NCBI GenBank assembly: GCA_002159075.1
Contig: LZRT01000094.1
Coordinates: 62,001-126,000, forward strand
DNA length: 64,000 nt
Direction: 5' to 3'
Origin: Bacillus thermozeamaize
GTDB lineage: Bacteria; Bacillota; Bacilli; ZCTH02-B2
Notes under the pieces: generated by a model
The model's input: only the letters and a program-made list of their open reading frames with translations
What the model was told of the DNA's origin: nothing
Database searches by the model: none
Made by a program: the position numbers and the translations under genes
Shown here: positions 26,596-35,510 of the stretch, one piece after another
How positions within the stretch are numbered: the stretch's first letter is position 1
Layout of the letters: every line of letters begins with the position of its first letter

Positions 26596-27876
26596 ATGAG
26601 GCGAAAGGGCGGTCTGGTCCTCGGTACCCTTTTGATACTGGCTGCTGTTTTGCTTGCGGCATGCTCGCCGAAAACGGCTGTACCGGATCAGCAGGAATCC
26701 GGTTCGGCAAGCGATGCTGCCGCCAAGGGTGAAGCGGTCCTCAAGCTCTCGTGGGAGGAGATTGAAGCCGCTGCAAAAGGGAGTCAGGTAAACTTGTTTA
26801 TGTGGGGCGGTGATGACGGCATCAACCGCTATATCGATGAGTGGGTCGCCCCCAGGGTGAAGGAACAGTACGGGATCACCCTGAAGCGGTATCCGATGGA
26901 TGCCTCGGAATTTATCAATAAGCTGTTGAGCGAGAAGCAGTCCAGGAAGCAAGCGGGAAGCATGGATATCATCTGGATCAATGGCGAAAACTTCCGGAAC
27001 GCCAAGGAAAACGGCCTGCTGCTCGGTCCGATTGCCCCCCTGTTGCCCAATGTGCAGCGCTACATGGATCCGGAGCGGCATGATTTGAAGTACGATTTCG
27101 GATATCCGACAGAAGGCTATGAGGTGCCCTGGGGCCGGGTACAATTTGTCTTCGCTTACGATTCGGCCAAGGTAAGCAATCCGCCCCGCACGCTGGAGCA
27201 GCTTGTCGAATGGGTGAAGAAACATCCCGGGAAGTTTACATATCCGGCACCTCCCGATTTTACAGGCAGCGCATTCATCCGCCATGTCCTCTTTGAAACA
27301 GCCGGCGGCGTCGAACCCTTCCTGAAACCGTTCGATGAACAGACGATGGAATCGTACGGTCAGGCCGTCTGGGATGTATTGAACGAGATGGCCCCATACC
27401 TCTGGCGCCAGGGAAAGTCGTATCCCCAGTCACTGGCGCAGCTGGACCAGTTGTACCAGAACGGAGAAGTCTGGATGACCATGGGGTATGACGAGGCGAG
27501 GCCTTCCTTGCGGATCGCGGAAGGCCAGTTTCCGCCGACCACCAGAACGTTCGTCTTGGAAGGGGGAACATTGGCCAATTCCCATTACCTGGCGGTTCCT
27601 TTCAATGCCCCTAATCCGCACGGCGCTTTGACAGTCATTAATTTTCTCCTTTCGCCGGAGGCCCAGAAGAAGAAAATGGAGCAAACCTACTGGGGAGAAA
27701 ATATGTCCTTGGACCTCGAGCGGCTGTCGCCGGCGGATCAGGAATGGGTCCGGCGGCTGGACAGGGGAGTAGCCACTCTTCCGGAGGATGTCCTGGCCAA
27801 GCACCGCCTCCCTGAAATCGACGGCCGCTATGTGGAATGGCTGGAAAGAAAATGGCTTGAAAAGGTCGGAAAATAG
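26596..27876 (+). CDS. YnjB-type ABC transporter substrate-binding lipoprotein
   Basis: A 426-residue lipoprotein (lipobox LLAAC) of the YnjB family: the mature protein carries VNLFMWGGDDGINRYIDEWV, then LLSEKQSRK, MDIIWINGENFRNAKENGLL and YEVPWGRVQFVFAYDSAKV, which together identify this branch of binding proteins. The substrate is not known for any member I can name. ATG 26596 gives a proper signal peptide; a GTG at 26575 is possible. Followed directly by two permease genes and an ATPase, it is the receptor of a complete importer. Confidence 0.88.
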   Translation: MRRKGGLVLGTLLILAAVLLAACSPKTAVPDQQESGSASDAAAKGEAVLKLSWEEIEAAAKGSQVNLFMWGGDDGINRYIDEWVAPRVKEQYGITLKRYPMDASEFINKLLSEKQSRKQAGSMDIIWINGENFRNAKENGLLLGPIAPLLPNVQRYMDPERHDLKYDFGYPTEGYEVPWGRVQFVFAYDSAKVSNPPRTLEQLVEWVKKHPGKFTYPAPPDFTGSAFIRHVLFETAGGVEPFLKPFDEQTMESYGQAVWDVLNEMAPYLWRQGKSYPQSLAQLDQLYQNGEVWMTMGYDEARPSLRIAEGQFPPTTRTFVLEGGTLANSHYLAVPFNAPNPHGALTVINFLLSPEAQKKKMEQTYWGENMSLDLERLSPADQEWVRRLDRGVATLPEDVLAKHRLPEIDGRYVEWLERKWLEKVGK

Positions 27877-27888
27877 GTGGAATCGAAG

Positions 27889-28764
27889 GTGAAGCACAAG
27901 AGAGCGGAACAACGGTTCGGGTGGCCGTGGGGGGTGATCCCCGCGGCGTTGTTTTTTCTCGTCTTTTTCTGCGGAGGTCTGCTACAGGCAATCTGGTTCA
28001 GTTTCCTTCCGGACGGGGACGGACACCAGGGGATCGGCTGGGCGTACCGGGAACTGGCCAGTCCAGACTTTTTGCATTCACTTGGCGTGACGGTCGGGAT
28101 GTCCGCAGCGGTGGCCTTATTTTGCGGCGTGATGGGACTGGGGGCGGCCATCTTGCTGACGCGTCCGGCCGGATGGCGGCAAAAATGGTATCTCTTGTTC
28201 CAATTTCCGATGGCGTTGCCCCATTTGATGGCCGCTTACCTCCTTTCACAGATGTTGTGGCAGAGCGGCTGGTTGTCCCGTCTGGCTTACCATTTGGGGT
28301 GGATTGACGAGATGGAACAATTTCCGGTGCTGACTCAGGATGCGTGGGGAGTGGGCGTCCTGATGGCCTATGCCTGGAAAGAAATTCCTTTCATGATATT
28401 GTTGCTGGTGCCCTTCCTCCTCCGGCTGCAAGACCAGTGGGAGGAAACGGCCCGGTCACTGGGGGCTTCGGAAGGGCAGATTTTGCGTTGGGTGATTTTG
28501 CCTTTGCTCTGGCCTGCCTGGGTGGGGGGCATGTGGATTCTTTTTGCTTTTGTGCTCGGAGCTTATGAGATTCCGGCATTGATGGCCGGCACTTTTCCCG
28601 GATGGGTACCGGTGCGAGCGTGGCAGGAGTACACGATGTTCGGTCCGGAACGGCGCGCGGTGGCCATTGCGATGAACCTGGTGCTCCTTGTGGTGGCCCT
28701 GACGGTTGGGTTGTTGCTCCTCCATCTGCAACGAGTATGGTATGGTAGAGGGAGGAGGATCTAG
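27889..28764 (+). CDS. ABC transporter permease (YnjC first half-like)
   Basis: A 291-residue inner-membrane protein with six predicted helices and the binding-protein-dependent permease EAA-loop EETARSLGASEGQILRWVILP. AGGTGG overlapping the ynjB stop favours GTG 27889 over GTG 27877. In E. coli one long YnjC protein contains two permease modules; here the modules are separate genes, this being the first. It should pair with the next permease and the YnjD-like ATPase. Confidence 0.87.
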   Translation: MKHKRAEQRFGWPWGVIPAALFFLVFFCGGLLQAIWFSFLPDGDGHQGIGWAYRELASPDFLHSLGVTVGMSAAVALFCGVMGLGAAILLTRPAGWRQKWYLLFQFPMALPHLMAAYLLSQMLWQSGWLSRLAYHLGWIDEMEQFPVLTQDAWGVGVLMAYAWKEIPFMILLLVPFLLRLQDQWEETARSLGASEGQILRWVILPLLWPAWVGGMWILFAFVLGAYEIPALMAGTFPGWVPVRAWQEYTMFGPERRAVAIAMNLVLLVVALTVGLLLLHLQRVWYGRGRRI

Positions 28765-28767
28765 GCG

Positions 28768-29610
28768 TTGAGGGATCTGCAGTTCAACCTGCGGTCCGGG
28801 GGAAGATGGGTTGAATGGCTTCTGCTAGGGCTTTTGTCCCTCTTTCTTCTCCTTCCCCTGATTCCGCTGGTGCTCTGGAGTTTGGCCGGCCATTGGCCCT
28901 GGCCCGAGGTTTGGCCGCGACAGTGGAGCGGCAAGTCCTGGACATATTTGTTTTCGCCGACTGGGAGGGCCTGGGAGGGGCTGATGAACAGCTGGCTGGT
29001 TGCATGTCTTACCTTGTTGTTCAACCTGTTTCTGGGCGTACCGGCGGCCCGGACACTGGCCATGCGGCGGTTTCGAGGACGGGGCTTGCTATTCGGACTG
29101 TTCTTGGCGCCGCTGTTTGTCCCTTTTACGGTAACGGTGATGGGGATGCACCTGTGGATGTCACGCTGGCCGGGGGAATTCCTGCACATCAGCGTCGCGC
29201 TGGCGCATCTGCTGCCGACGCTGCCATACTTCATCGCCATTCTCTGGTATCAGTACCGACTGCTTGGCAGCCACTTGCAGGAGGCGGCACGCACGCTTGG
29301 GGCCAGTTCATGGCAGATTTTTCGCTGGGTGGAGCTTCCGCTATTGTGGCCGGGCCTTGCGATGGGGAGCGTATTGGTCGTGCTCATCTCGCTCAGCCAG
29401 TACGTCGTCACCTGGGTGACCAGCGGCGGCACGCTGCTGACGCTGCCACTCCTGATGTTTCCGTTTGCCAGCAGCGGCAAGGCATCGCTGGTGGCTGTCT
29501 ATAGCTTGTGGTACATGTGGCCGGTGCTCTGTCTCTATTTGGTGTATCTGTGGGCTGCGGGCCGGACACAGGTTCCGGGAAGAAGGAGATTTGCCAGAAA
29601 GAGAATGTGA
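28768..29610 (+). CDS. ABC transporter permease (YnjC second half-like)
   Basis: A 280-residue permease with six membrane segments and the EAA loop EAARTLGASSWQIFRWVELP, closely like the preceding gene's loop. The TTG start at 28768 follows GGGAGGAGG. Only three bases separate it from the previous stop, so the two permeases are almost certainly co-translated as a heterodimer. Confidence 0.87.
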   Translation: MRDLQFNLRSGGRWVEWLLLGLLSLFLLLPLIPLVLWSLAGHWPWPEVWPRQWSGKSWTYLFSPTGRAWEGLMNSWLVACLTLLFNLFLGVPAARTLAMRRFRGRGLLFGLFLAPLFVPFTVTVMGMHLWMSRWPGEFLHISVALAHLLPTLPYFIAILWYQYRLLGSHLQEAARTLGASSWQIFRWVELPLLWPGLAMGSVLVVLISLSQYVVTWVTSGGTLLTLPLLMFPFASSGKASLVAVYSLWYMWPVLCLYLVYLWAAGRTQVPGRRRFARKRM

Positions 29611-29632
29611 ATGAGGACATGGAAGGGCGCGG

Positions 29633-30826
29633 ATGATGTTATACCTGGAAGATGTTGCGATCGATTACGGTGGACACCCGGTGATTTCATCCCTTGATTT
29701 GCGTCTGGAACGAGGCGAGATCTTCGTTCTGCTGGGACCCTCGGGAAGCGGCAAAAGCACCCTGTTGAAGGGGATAGCCGGGGTGTTGCCGTTGCAGGCG
29801 GGCCGCCTCGTTTGGGAAGAAAAGCCCGGCAGGGTGGGCTTGGTCTTTCAGGAGCCACGTCTCTTTCCCCATTTGACGGTCATGGAGAACCTGGCTTTTG
29901 GCCTCAGGGCGCAGAAAGTGCCCAAAAGGGAGCGGGCACGGCGGGTGGAGGCCATGGTGGAAACCTTGCAATTGGCCGGTTTGGAAGGGCGGTATCCGCA
30001 CCAGTTGTCCGGCGGGCAAATGCAACGGGTGGCGCTGGGGCGGGTGCTGGTGCTGGAACCGGATCTGTTGCTTCTGGATGAACCGTTTTCCTCGCTGGAT
30101 ACTCCGCTGCGGGTGGAGCTCAGCCGGTGGCTGTGGAGGGTGCAGCGGGAGAAGGGGTTCACCGTGCTCTGGGTGACCCACCTGCTGGATGAGGCCTTTA
30201 TGGTGGCGGATCGAATGGGCGTCATGATGAAAGGGCGGCTTCTGCAAGTGGGAAAACCGTTGGAGGTCTACCATTACCCCGGTTCGGAACAGGTGGCCCG
30301 TTTTTTCGATTTGCCCAATCGCCACCCCAGGAAGCGCTGGCTGAAGTGGTTTCCGGAGCTGGTTCCAAAGCGGCCGGAGGGATCTTCCGGCGGCGGTGAG
30401 GCGCTCCAGGACGAGAAAGAAAACGAGATGGGCTGGCTGCCACCCGAGTTGATCCGGTGGCAAGCGGTGCCGGCCAAAACGCAGGGACATCCTGCGGCGG
30501 AAGCGATTCAGGGGAGTCTGGTGTCAGGTGGTTTTCCGTCAAACCGCCTGGAGAGAGAGCCGGATGACTGTTTTCCTGAGGCTCGCCTTTGTGGCATGGT
30601 GAAACGGGTGCGGCCCGAAAGAAGCGGACAGATGGTGGAGGCGGAGGCCGGAGGTGTCACCTGGTTGATCGCGCAGCGTTCGACGGATCCCGTGCCGGAG
30701 CCCGGCATGCGGGTGGAACTGATCATCCCCTGTTCGGAAATCCGCTGGTACCCGCGCAGTGCGCCGGAGGAAGGGGCAAAAAACCGCAATGACGCATCGG
30801 CGGGGGTGAAGACGATTCATGCTTGA
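29633..30826 (+). CDS. ABC transporter ATP-binding protein (YnjD-like)
   Basis: The ATPase of the importer. Residues ~1-235 are the nucleotide-binding domain with Walker A GPSGSGKST, Q-loop VFQEPRLFPH, signature LSGGQMQRVALGR, Walker B LLLLDEPFSSLD and a switch His in VTHLLDEA. A ~160-residue C-terminal extension, with a linker and a region GMVKRVRPERSGQMVEAEAGG that looks like a TOBE-type beta domain, may sense substrate. It overlaps the next gene by 8 bases. Confidence 0.9.
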   Translation: MMLYLEDVAIDYGGHPVISSLDLRLERGEIFVLLGPSGSGKSTLLKGIAGVLPLQAGRLVWEEKPGRVGLVFQEPRLFPHLTVMENLAFGLRAQKVPKRERARRVEAMVETLQLAGLEGRYPHQLSGGQMQRVALGRVLVLEPDLLLLDEPFSSLDTPLRVELSRWLWRVQREKGFTVLWVTHLLDEAFMVADRMGVMMKGRLLQVGKPLEVYHYPGSEQVARFFDLPNRHPRKRWLKWFPELVPKRPEGSSGGGEALQDEKENEMGWLPPELIRWQAVPAKTQGHPAAEAIQGSLVSGGFPSNRLEREPDDCFPEARLCGMVKRVRPERSGQMVEAEAGGVTWLIAQRSTDPVPEPGMRVELIIPCSEIRWYPRSAPEEGAKNRNDASAGVKTIHA

Positions 30827-31409
30827 CACGCATGCGCGCAAATTTGTCCAACCGGTTATCCAGAAAGCGGCCTCTTTTTTTGTCCAGAGAGGGTGGCGGC
30901 CCAATCAGATCACGGGTTGTGCATTTATGATCGGAGTGCTGGCCAGCTTGTCCATCGGGCTGGGGCAGCCGCTTTTAGGCGTGGCGCTGCTCTGGATTTC
31001 CGGTTTTTTGGATGCGGTGGACGGGAGCATGGCCAGGTTGAGGGGCAACGCTTCGGCGTGGGGAACGGTGCTGGATGTGACGTTGGATCGCCTGGTGGAA
31101 GCAGGCGTGATCATTGCCCTGGCTGTGCTTCATCCGCAGCCTGAGGTGCTGTTTCTTCTCTTGCTTTTGGTCATTTCCTTTCTTTTCTCGATGACCGTTT
31201 TTCTCACAGTGGGCGCTGTGAGCGGGAAGCGGGGGGAAAAGTCGTTTTATTATCAGGCGGGGTTGGCAGAGCGGACGGAAGGGTTTATTTTTCTTACATT
31301 GATGGTGTTGTTTCAGGGACAGCTGCTTTTTTGGGGTGCGCTTTTTTGTTTTGCGGTGGTGGTTACCGCTTTGCAGCGTTTGGCGGAAGCCCGCCGTCTG
31401 TTGCGGTAA
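30819..31409 (+). CDS. CDP-alcohol phosphatidyltransferase family protein (YnjF-like)
   Basis: A 196-residue membrane enzyme with the complete family motif D-x2-DG-x2-AR-x8-G-x3-D-x3-D, read as DAVDGSMARLRGNASAWG then TVLDVTLDR. Such enzymes join a CDP-linked lipid (or CDP-alcohol) to an alcohol to make a phospholipid. Five to six helices are predicted. Its ATG lies inside the end of the ATPase gene (8-base overlap). E. coli ynjF, at the end of the ynj genes, encodes the same family, so the link of this importer with a phospholipid-type synthase is conserved. Confidence 0.9.
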   Translation: MLDTHARKFVQPVIQKAASFFVQRGWRPNQITGCAFMIGVLASLSIGLGQPLLGVALLWISGFLDAVDGSMARLRGNASAWGTVLDVTLDRLVEAGVIIALAVLHPQPEVLFLLLLLVISFLFSMTVFLTVGAVSGKRGEKSFYYQAGLAERTEGFIFLTLMVLFQGQLLFWGALFCFAVVVTALQRLAEARRLLR

Positions 31410-31477
31410 TGCCCGGCTGGTGCACCATCAGAGGAAGCGGCTGATGCGGCAGATTTGAGAAAGCAGGCGGTGGAAAT

Positions 31478-32452
31478 ATGTGGAACAATATTTGCGATGT
31501 TCCCGGGGTGTTTGTCGGTCACATGGAGGATCGGCGGGCGCTGACCGGTTGCACGGTATGCTTTTTCCCGGAAGGAGGGGTGGCCGGCGTGGATGTGCGC
31601 TGCTCGGCTCCCGGCACACGGGAGACGGATCTCCTGTCGCCGATTCATCTGGTCCAGCAGGTCCACGCGATCCTGCTCACAGGAGGAAGCGCATTCGGCC
31701 TGGATGCGGCAACCGGTGTGATGCGTTATCTGGAGGAACAGGGCATTGGCCTGGAGACGGGCGCTGGACGTGTGCCGATCGTTCCGGCGGCCGTGTTGTA
31801 CGATCTGGCGATCGGCGACGGCACGGTCCGGCCGGATGCGGCCATGGGATATGAGGCAGCCAGGAAGGCCAGGCAGGGCGATTTTGCGTGCGGGAATGTT
31901 GGCGCGGGGACGGGAGCGACTGTCGGGAAGGTATTGGGGATGGAGAAGGCGATGAAAGGCGGGCTCGGCAGCGCTTCTGTTCAAATCTCCTGGAAAGGGC
32001 AAGAACTGGTCGTCGGCGCATTGGTGGCGGTCAACGCCTTTGGTGACGTGCGGGAACCGGAGACTGGCCGCATTCTGGCCGGACCTCGGCTGGAGGATGG
32101 CCGGCTTGGCGACAGTGTCAAGTTGCTCCCCCGCGCTGCCGCAGCAGGAGCCGCCCGTTTCGTCGGAGAAAACACAACCATCGGCTTGGTGGCGACCAAC
32201 GCCAGGCTGAACAAGGCACAGGCGACCAAGGTGGCGCAAATGGCCCAGGATGGCCTGGCCCGCACCATCTATCCGGCCCACACGATGCGGGATGGGGACA
32301 CGATTTTTGCCGTTTCGACAGGTGATCTTGACGCGCCGGTGGATGTGGTCGGCGCATTGGCCGCCGAGGTGACGGCGGCGGCCATTGTCCGCGGCATCCG
32401 TGAGGCGGACGGGGCCGGGGGCCTTCCGGCGCATCGCGACCTGAGCCGGTAG
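31478..32452 (+). CDS. P1-family (S58, DmpA/NylC-like) Ntn peptidase
   Basis: A 324-residue self-processing hydrolase of the P1/DmpA family. It begins with the typical DVPGVFVGHMEDRRALTGCT and has LTGGSAFGLDAATGVMRYLE. The segment ENTTIGLVATNA, Asn232-Thr233, matches the cleavage site at which NylC-type members cut themselves to expose an N-terminal threonine nucleophile. Likely activities are aminopeptidase or amidase on small peptides or oligoamides. It follows the ynjF-like gene by 68 bases in the same direction and may or may not be part of that operon. Confidence 0.87.
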   Translation: MWNNICDVPGVFVGHMEDRRALTGCTVCFFPEGGVAGVDVRCSAPGTRETDLLSPIHLVQQVHAILLTGGSAFGLDAATGVMRYLEEQGIGLETGAGRVPIVPAAVLYDLAIGDGTVRPDAAMGYEAARKARQGDFACGNVGAGTGATVGKVLGMEKAMKGGLGSASVQISWKGQELVVGALVAVNAFGDVREPETGRILAGPRLEDGRLGDSVKLLPRAAAAGAARFVGENTTIGLVATNARLNKAQATKVAQMAQDGLARTIYPAHTMRDGDTIFAVSTGDLDAPVDVVGALAAEVTAAAIVRGIREADGAGGLPAHRDLSR

Positions 32453-32527
32453 ATAACGAATGTAAAGCGGTTATGGAAGTCCGGACGGATACGGGAAGGG
32501 TCGGTGCTGTTGGTTGTAAGGGGCAGA

Positions 32528-33070
32528 TCAACCTACCGGCTGCCTGCCGGACCGGTATGCCTCTTCCATCCTTTTGTAGATCTGGCCTTTTTCCGTGTAG
32601 GACTTGCGGATACGCTCCAGTTCCTTGTAGTCTGCCTCGGTCAGTTCCCGGATCACTTTCGCCGGAGAACCGACGGCCAGCGTGTTGGGCGGGATTTTCT
32701 TTCCGGGAGGCACCAGGGAGCCGGCGCCGATCATCGCATTTTCCCCGATTTCCGCCCGATCCAGGATGATGGCGCCCATCCCGATCAGCGCCCCTTTGCG
32801 GATGATGCAGCTGTGGAGGATGGCATTGTGGCCGACGGTCACATCATCCTCGATGATCAGCGGATTGCCCGGGCTTTGATGGAGCGTGGAGTTGTCCTGG
32901 ATGCTGACCCGGGCGCCGATGATGGTGGGGGCAATGTCACCCCGTAATACTGTGTTGTACCAGATATTGGTATACTCGCCGATCTTCACATCACCGGAAA
33001 TCACAACGCCCTGTGCCAAAAAGACCGTTGGATGGATTTGCGGTTCTTTGCCGTCAAAAGGCAGAATCAT
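32528..33070 (-). CDS. Gamma-carbonic anhydrase-like hexapeptide protein
   Basis: A 180-residue left-handed beta-helix protein of the gamma carbonic anhydrase/YrdA/PaaY group. Zinc-ligand histidines are present in the usual spacing: one in STLHQSPG and two in VGHNAILH. Start ATG 33070 (AGAGGTG six bases upstream) rather than GTG 33079. It is monocistronic and convergent with the P1 peptidase. Whether it hydrates CO2 or is a thioesterase-like relative cannot be told. Confidence 0.9.
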   Translation of the reverse strand: MILPFDGKEPQIHPTVFLAQGVVISGDVKIGEYTNIWYNTVLRGDIAPTIIGARVSIQDNSTLHQSPGNPLIIEDDVTVGHNAILHSCIIRKGALIGMGAIILDRAEIGENAMIGAGSLVPPGKKIPPNTLAVGSPAKVIRELTEADYKELERIRKSYTEKGQIYKRMEEAYRSGRQPVG

Positions 33071-33202
33071 CAGGTTCACCTCTCGCGATACAGAATCTTT
33101 GGTTTTCTTCGGGTGTTTGTTACACTTTTCTATGAAGATAGATTACCATGAAACGGGGAACTTTGTGAAACCCTGTGGTGATTCGTAAATGAGGGATGCG
33201 CA

Positions 33203-34444
33203 ATGTACGATGTGGCAATTATCGGCGGCGGCATCGTCGGAATGTCCACGGCGATGCATCTGTTGGAAACGGCACCGGGTGCCAAGGTGGTGCTCCTCGA
33301 AAAGGAGGAGCGGCTTGGCCTGCACCAGACGGGAAACAACAGCGGCGTGATCCATTCCGGCATTTATTATAAACCGGGAAGCCTGAAAGCACGGTTTGCC
33401 ACGCAAGGCAGCCGGGCGATGTACATGTTTTGCGAAAAAAACGGAATCCCTTATGAAAACTGTGGAAAGGTCATCGTGGCGGTGAACCCTTCCGAGATCC
33501 CGCTGCTCGAGAATTTGTATGAACGGGGCTTGGCCAACGGACTGGCCGTGAAAAAAATTTCGCCTGCGGAACTGCGTGAGCGGGAGCCGCATATCCGGGG
33601 CATTGCGGCCATCTACGTTCCGGAGACCGGCATTGTCAACTTCAGGGAGGTGCTGGCGGCGATGGCCCGGAACGTGGAACAGGCCGGCGGGGAATTGCGC
33701 CTTGGAGCCAGAGTGGAAGGATGGACGGAAACTTCTGACGGCGTGGTGCTTCGGACACATCGGGAGGAGCTTAGGGCCCGTTACGTGGTCAATTGTGCCG
33801 GACTGTTCAGCGATCGCGTGGCCCGGCTTGCCGGGATTTCCCCCGGGTTGAAGATTGTGCCGTTTCGCGGCGAGTATTACGAGCTGGTGCCGCAAAAGCG
33901 GCACCTGGTGAAGCACCTGGTCTATCCTGTGCCCAATCCGGCCTTTCCGTTCCTTGGGGTACACCTGACCCGTGCCATTGATGGAACGGTGCATGCCGGG
34001 CCGAACGCGGTACTCAGTTTCAAGCGGGAAGGGTACCGGAAGGGGGATGTCAGCCTGCGCGACAGCATCGAAGTACTGGCGTATCCCGCATTCTGGAAAA
34101 TTGTCCGCCGGTATGGACGGCTGGGGTTGGGCGAGATGCTCCGTTCCTGGAGCAAACAGGCCTTTCTCCGTCATGTGCAGTCCTTTTTGCCTGAAGTGAA
34201 AGCGGAGGATCTGACGCCGGCACCTGCAGGGGTTCGCGCCCAGGCCCTCTCCAGAGACGGACGGCTGCTCGACGACTTTCACATCCTTCAGAAAGGAAGG
34301 GGGATACACGTCCTCAATGCCCCTTCCCCCGCAGCCACGGCCTCCCTCATGATTGGCCAATATCTCGCCCGGCGAATCCTGGACGCTGCAAGCGGGGAAG
34401 CGGGTTTCGGCGCTTCCTTCGCATCGGTTCAAAACAAAGCGTAA
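33203..34444 (+). CDS. lhgO: L-2-hydroxyglutarate oxidase
   Basis: A 413-residue FAD enzyme that oxidises L-2-hydroxyglutarate to 2-oxoglutarate, a metabolite-repair function. N-terminal dinucleotide fold YDVAIIGGGIVGMSTAMHLL, then the LhgO-type LHQTGNNSGVIHSGIYYKPG, PFRGEYYEL and FPFLGVHLTRAIDGTVHAGPN segments. Length and motifs match the LhgO/L2HGDH branch of the DAO superfamily. It is divergent from the carbonic anhydrase-like gene. Confidence 0.92.
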   Translation: MYDVAIIGGGIVGMSTAMHLLETAPGAKVVLLEKEERLGLHQTGNNSGVIHSGIYYKPGSLKARFATQGSRAMYMFCEKNGIPYENCGKVIVAVNPSEIPLLENLYERGLANGLAVKKISPAELREREPHIRGIAAIYVPETGIVNFREVLAAMARNVEQAGGELRLGARVEGWTETSDGVVLRTHREELRARYVVNCAGLFSDRVARLAGISPGLKIVPFRGEYYELVPQKRHLVKHLVYPVPNPAFPFLGVHLTRAIDGTVHAGPNAVLSFKREGYRKGDVSLRDSIEVLAYPAFWKIVRRYGRLGLGEMLRSWSKQAFLRHVQSFLPEVKAEDLTPAPAGVRAQALSRDGRLLDDFHILQKGRGIHVLNAPSPAATASLMIGQYLARRILDAASGEAGFGASFASVQNKA

Positions 34445-34553
34445 ACGGGTATCATGGAAAAAGAATAAACTGTCCTGCCCCCGCATACGTTTGTACCAAG
34501 AGATGGGTCATGCTGTAAAGCAAAGGCCGAAAAACAAATGGGGGATTTTCAGG

Positions 34554-35006
34554 ATGATCGTGATTAACGGCAGGAAACTGATTCAATGGCTGGCGATGTT
34601 GCTGGTTGTGCTGGTTGGCGGGTATTGGATCTGGTCGATCAACACGAACGCGGCAATGCCGGCCTCCACGCTTCCTGAAGCGAAAGTGAAAACGTTTGAA
34701 ATGGTGGCAGTGGAATTTGACGGGAAGGATCCAAAAACAGGCAAGGAGCGGGAGGTGTACCGCTGGGATCCGGGGACGATTGTCGTCGAGCAGGGCGATC
34801 GGGTGCGGCTGAATATTCACGGACTGAACGGGGAGCATCATCCGTTCCTCATCGAAGGCCTGGGCATTCAGGGAGAAGTGACAAACGGAGAGGTGAAAAC
34901 GATCGAGTTTATCGCCAAGGAAAAGGGCGTGTATAAGATGGTTTGTCTTGTTCACACCGATTCCAAGAACGAGGGGCCGATGATTGGCTATATCGTGGTC
35001 CAATAG
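34554..35006 (+). CDS. Membrane-anchored cupredoxin
   Basis: A 150-residue protein with an N-terminal uncleaved-looking helix (LIQWLAMLLVVLVGGYWIW) and an extracellular cupredoxin domain. Copper ligands are probable in NGEHHPFLIEG (His) and in CLVHTDSKNEGPM (Cys, His, Met). ATG 34554 is used because it starts right before the membrane helix and follows GGGGGATTTTCAGG; the open frame upstream has no good site. It may carry electrons or sense or store copper; no oxidase is nearby. Confidence 0.82.
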   Translation: MIVINGRKLIQWLAMLLVVLVGGYWIWSINTNAAMPASTLPEAKVKTFEMVAVEFDGKDPKTGKEREVYRWDPGTIVVEQGDRVRLNIHGLNGEHHPFLIEGLGIQGEVTNGEVKTIEFIAKEKGVYKMVCLVHTDSKNEGPMIGYIVVQ

Positions 35007-35069
35007 TAACGGTTTCGCCAGTAGTTACCAACGATGCAGTTTCAGCTGGGGAAACATGTGCAAATAGGG

Positions 35070-35101
35070 GCCTGGCCGGTGAAAGCCAGGCGATTTTTTT
35101 T
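35070..35101 (+). terminator. Terminator of the cupredoxin gene
   Basis: GCCTGGC (35070-35076), 8-base loop, GCCAGGC (35085-35091), then GATTTTTTTTG. Confidence 0.9.
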
Positions 35102-35135
35102 GCAACATATGCCGCATACGGCGGACCTTGGTTTT

Positions 35136-35510
35136 TCAGTTTTTATGCTCCGGTTCCAACGGGATTTCAATATCCAGCAGCGGTGCATATTGCTGGCAGC
35201 CGAAAATATCCCGTTCTCCCGGACTACCGCTTGGAGAGTTCCGGTAAATGGTGAACTTGATGGCATAGGCCGGATCAAACTCCACAAAGTCGCTTATTCG
35301 CTCCACAGGGATGCCGTACAGCGCTGCGATGGATTCGCGAGTAATTCGCTTGCTGGCTTTGACGAGTTCGTACTTTTCTTTTTCTCGAAAGATAATGTCA
35401 AAGGTGATCTTGTCGGTGCCGGCGTTTTTGCTTCGGATCGTCTTGGCCAAATCCGCCAATTTTACGGTCTGGTTGCTGGCGGTTTTTGTTTGTGTCCTGT
35501 TCATGCTCAT
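35136..35510 (-). CDS. DUF4387-family protein
   Basis: A 124-residue protein with LADLAKTIRSKNAGTDKITFD and a C-terminal half with DPAYAIKFTIYRNSPSGSPGERDIFGCQQYAPLL, the pattern of DUF4387. These proteins are encoded next to AtuA/DUF1446 proteins. Its ATG overlaps the AtuA-like stop codon by four bases (35507-35510), so the two are translationally coupled and probably form one enzyme. Reaction unknown. Confidence 0.85.
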   Translation of the reverse strand: MSMNRTQTKTASNQTVKLADLAKTIRSKNAGTDKITFDIIFREKEKYELVKASKRITRESIAALYGIPVERISDFVEFDPAYAIKFTIYRNSPSGSPGERDIFGCQQYAPLLDIEIPLEPEHKN

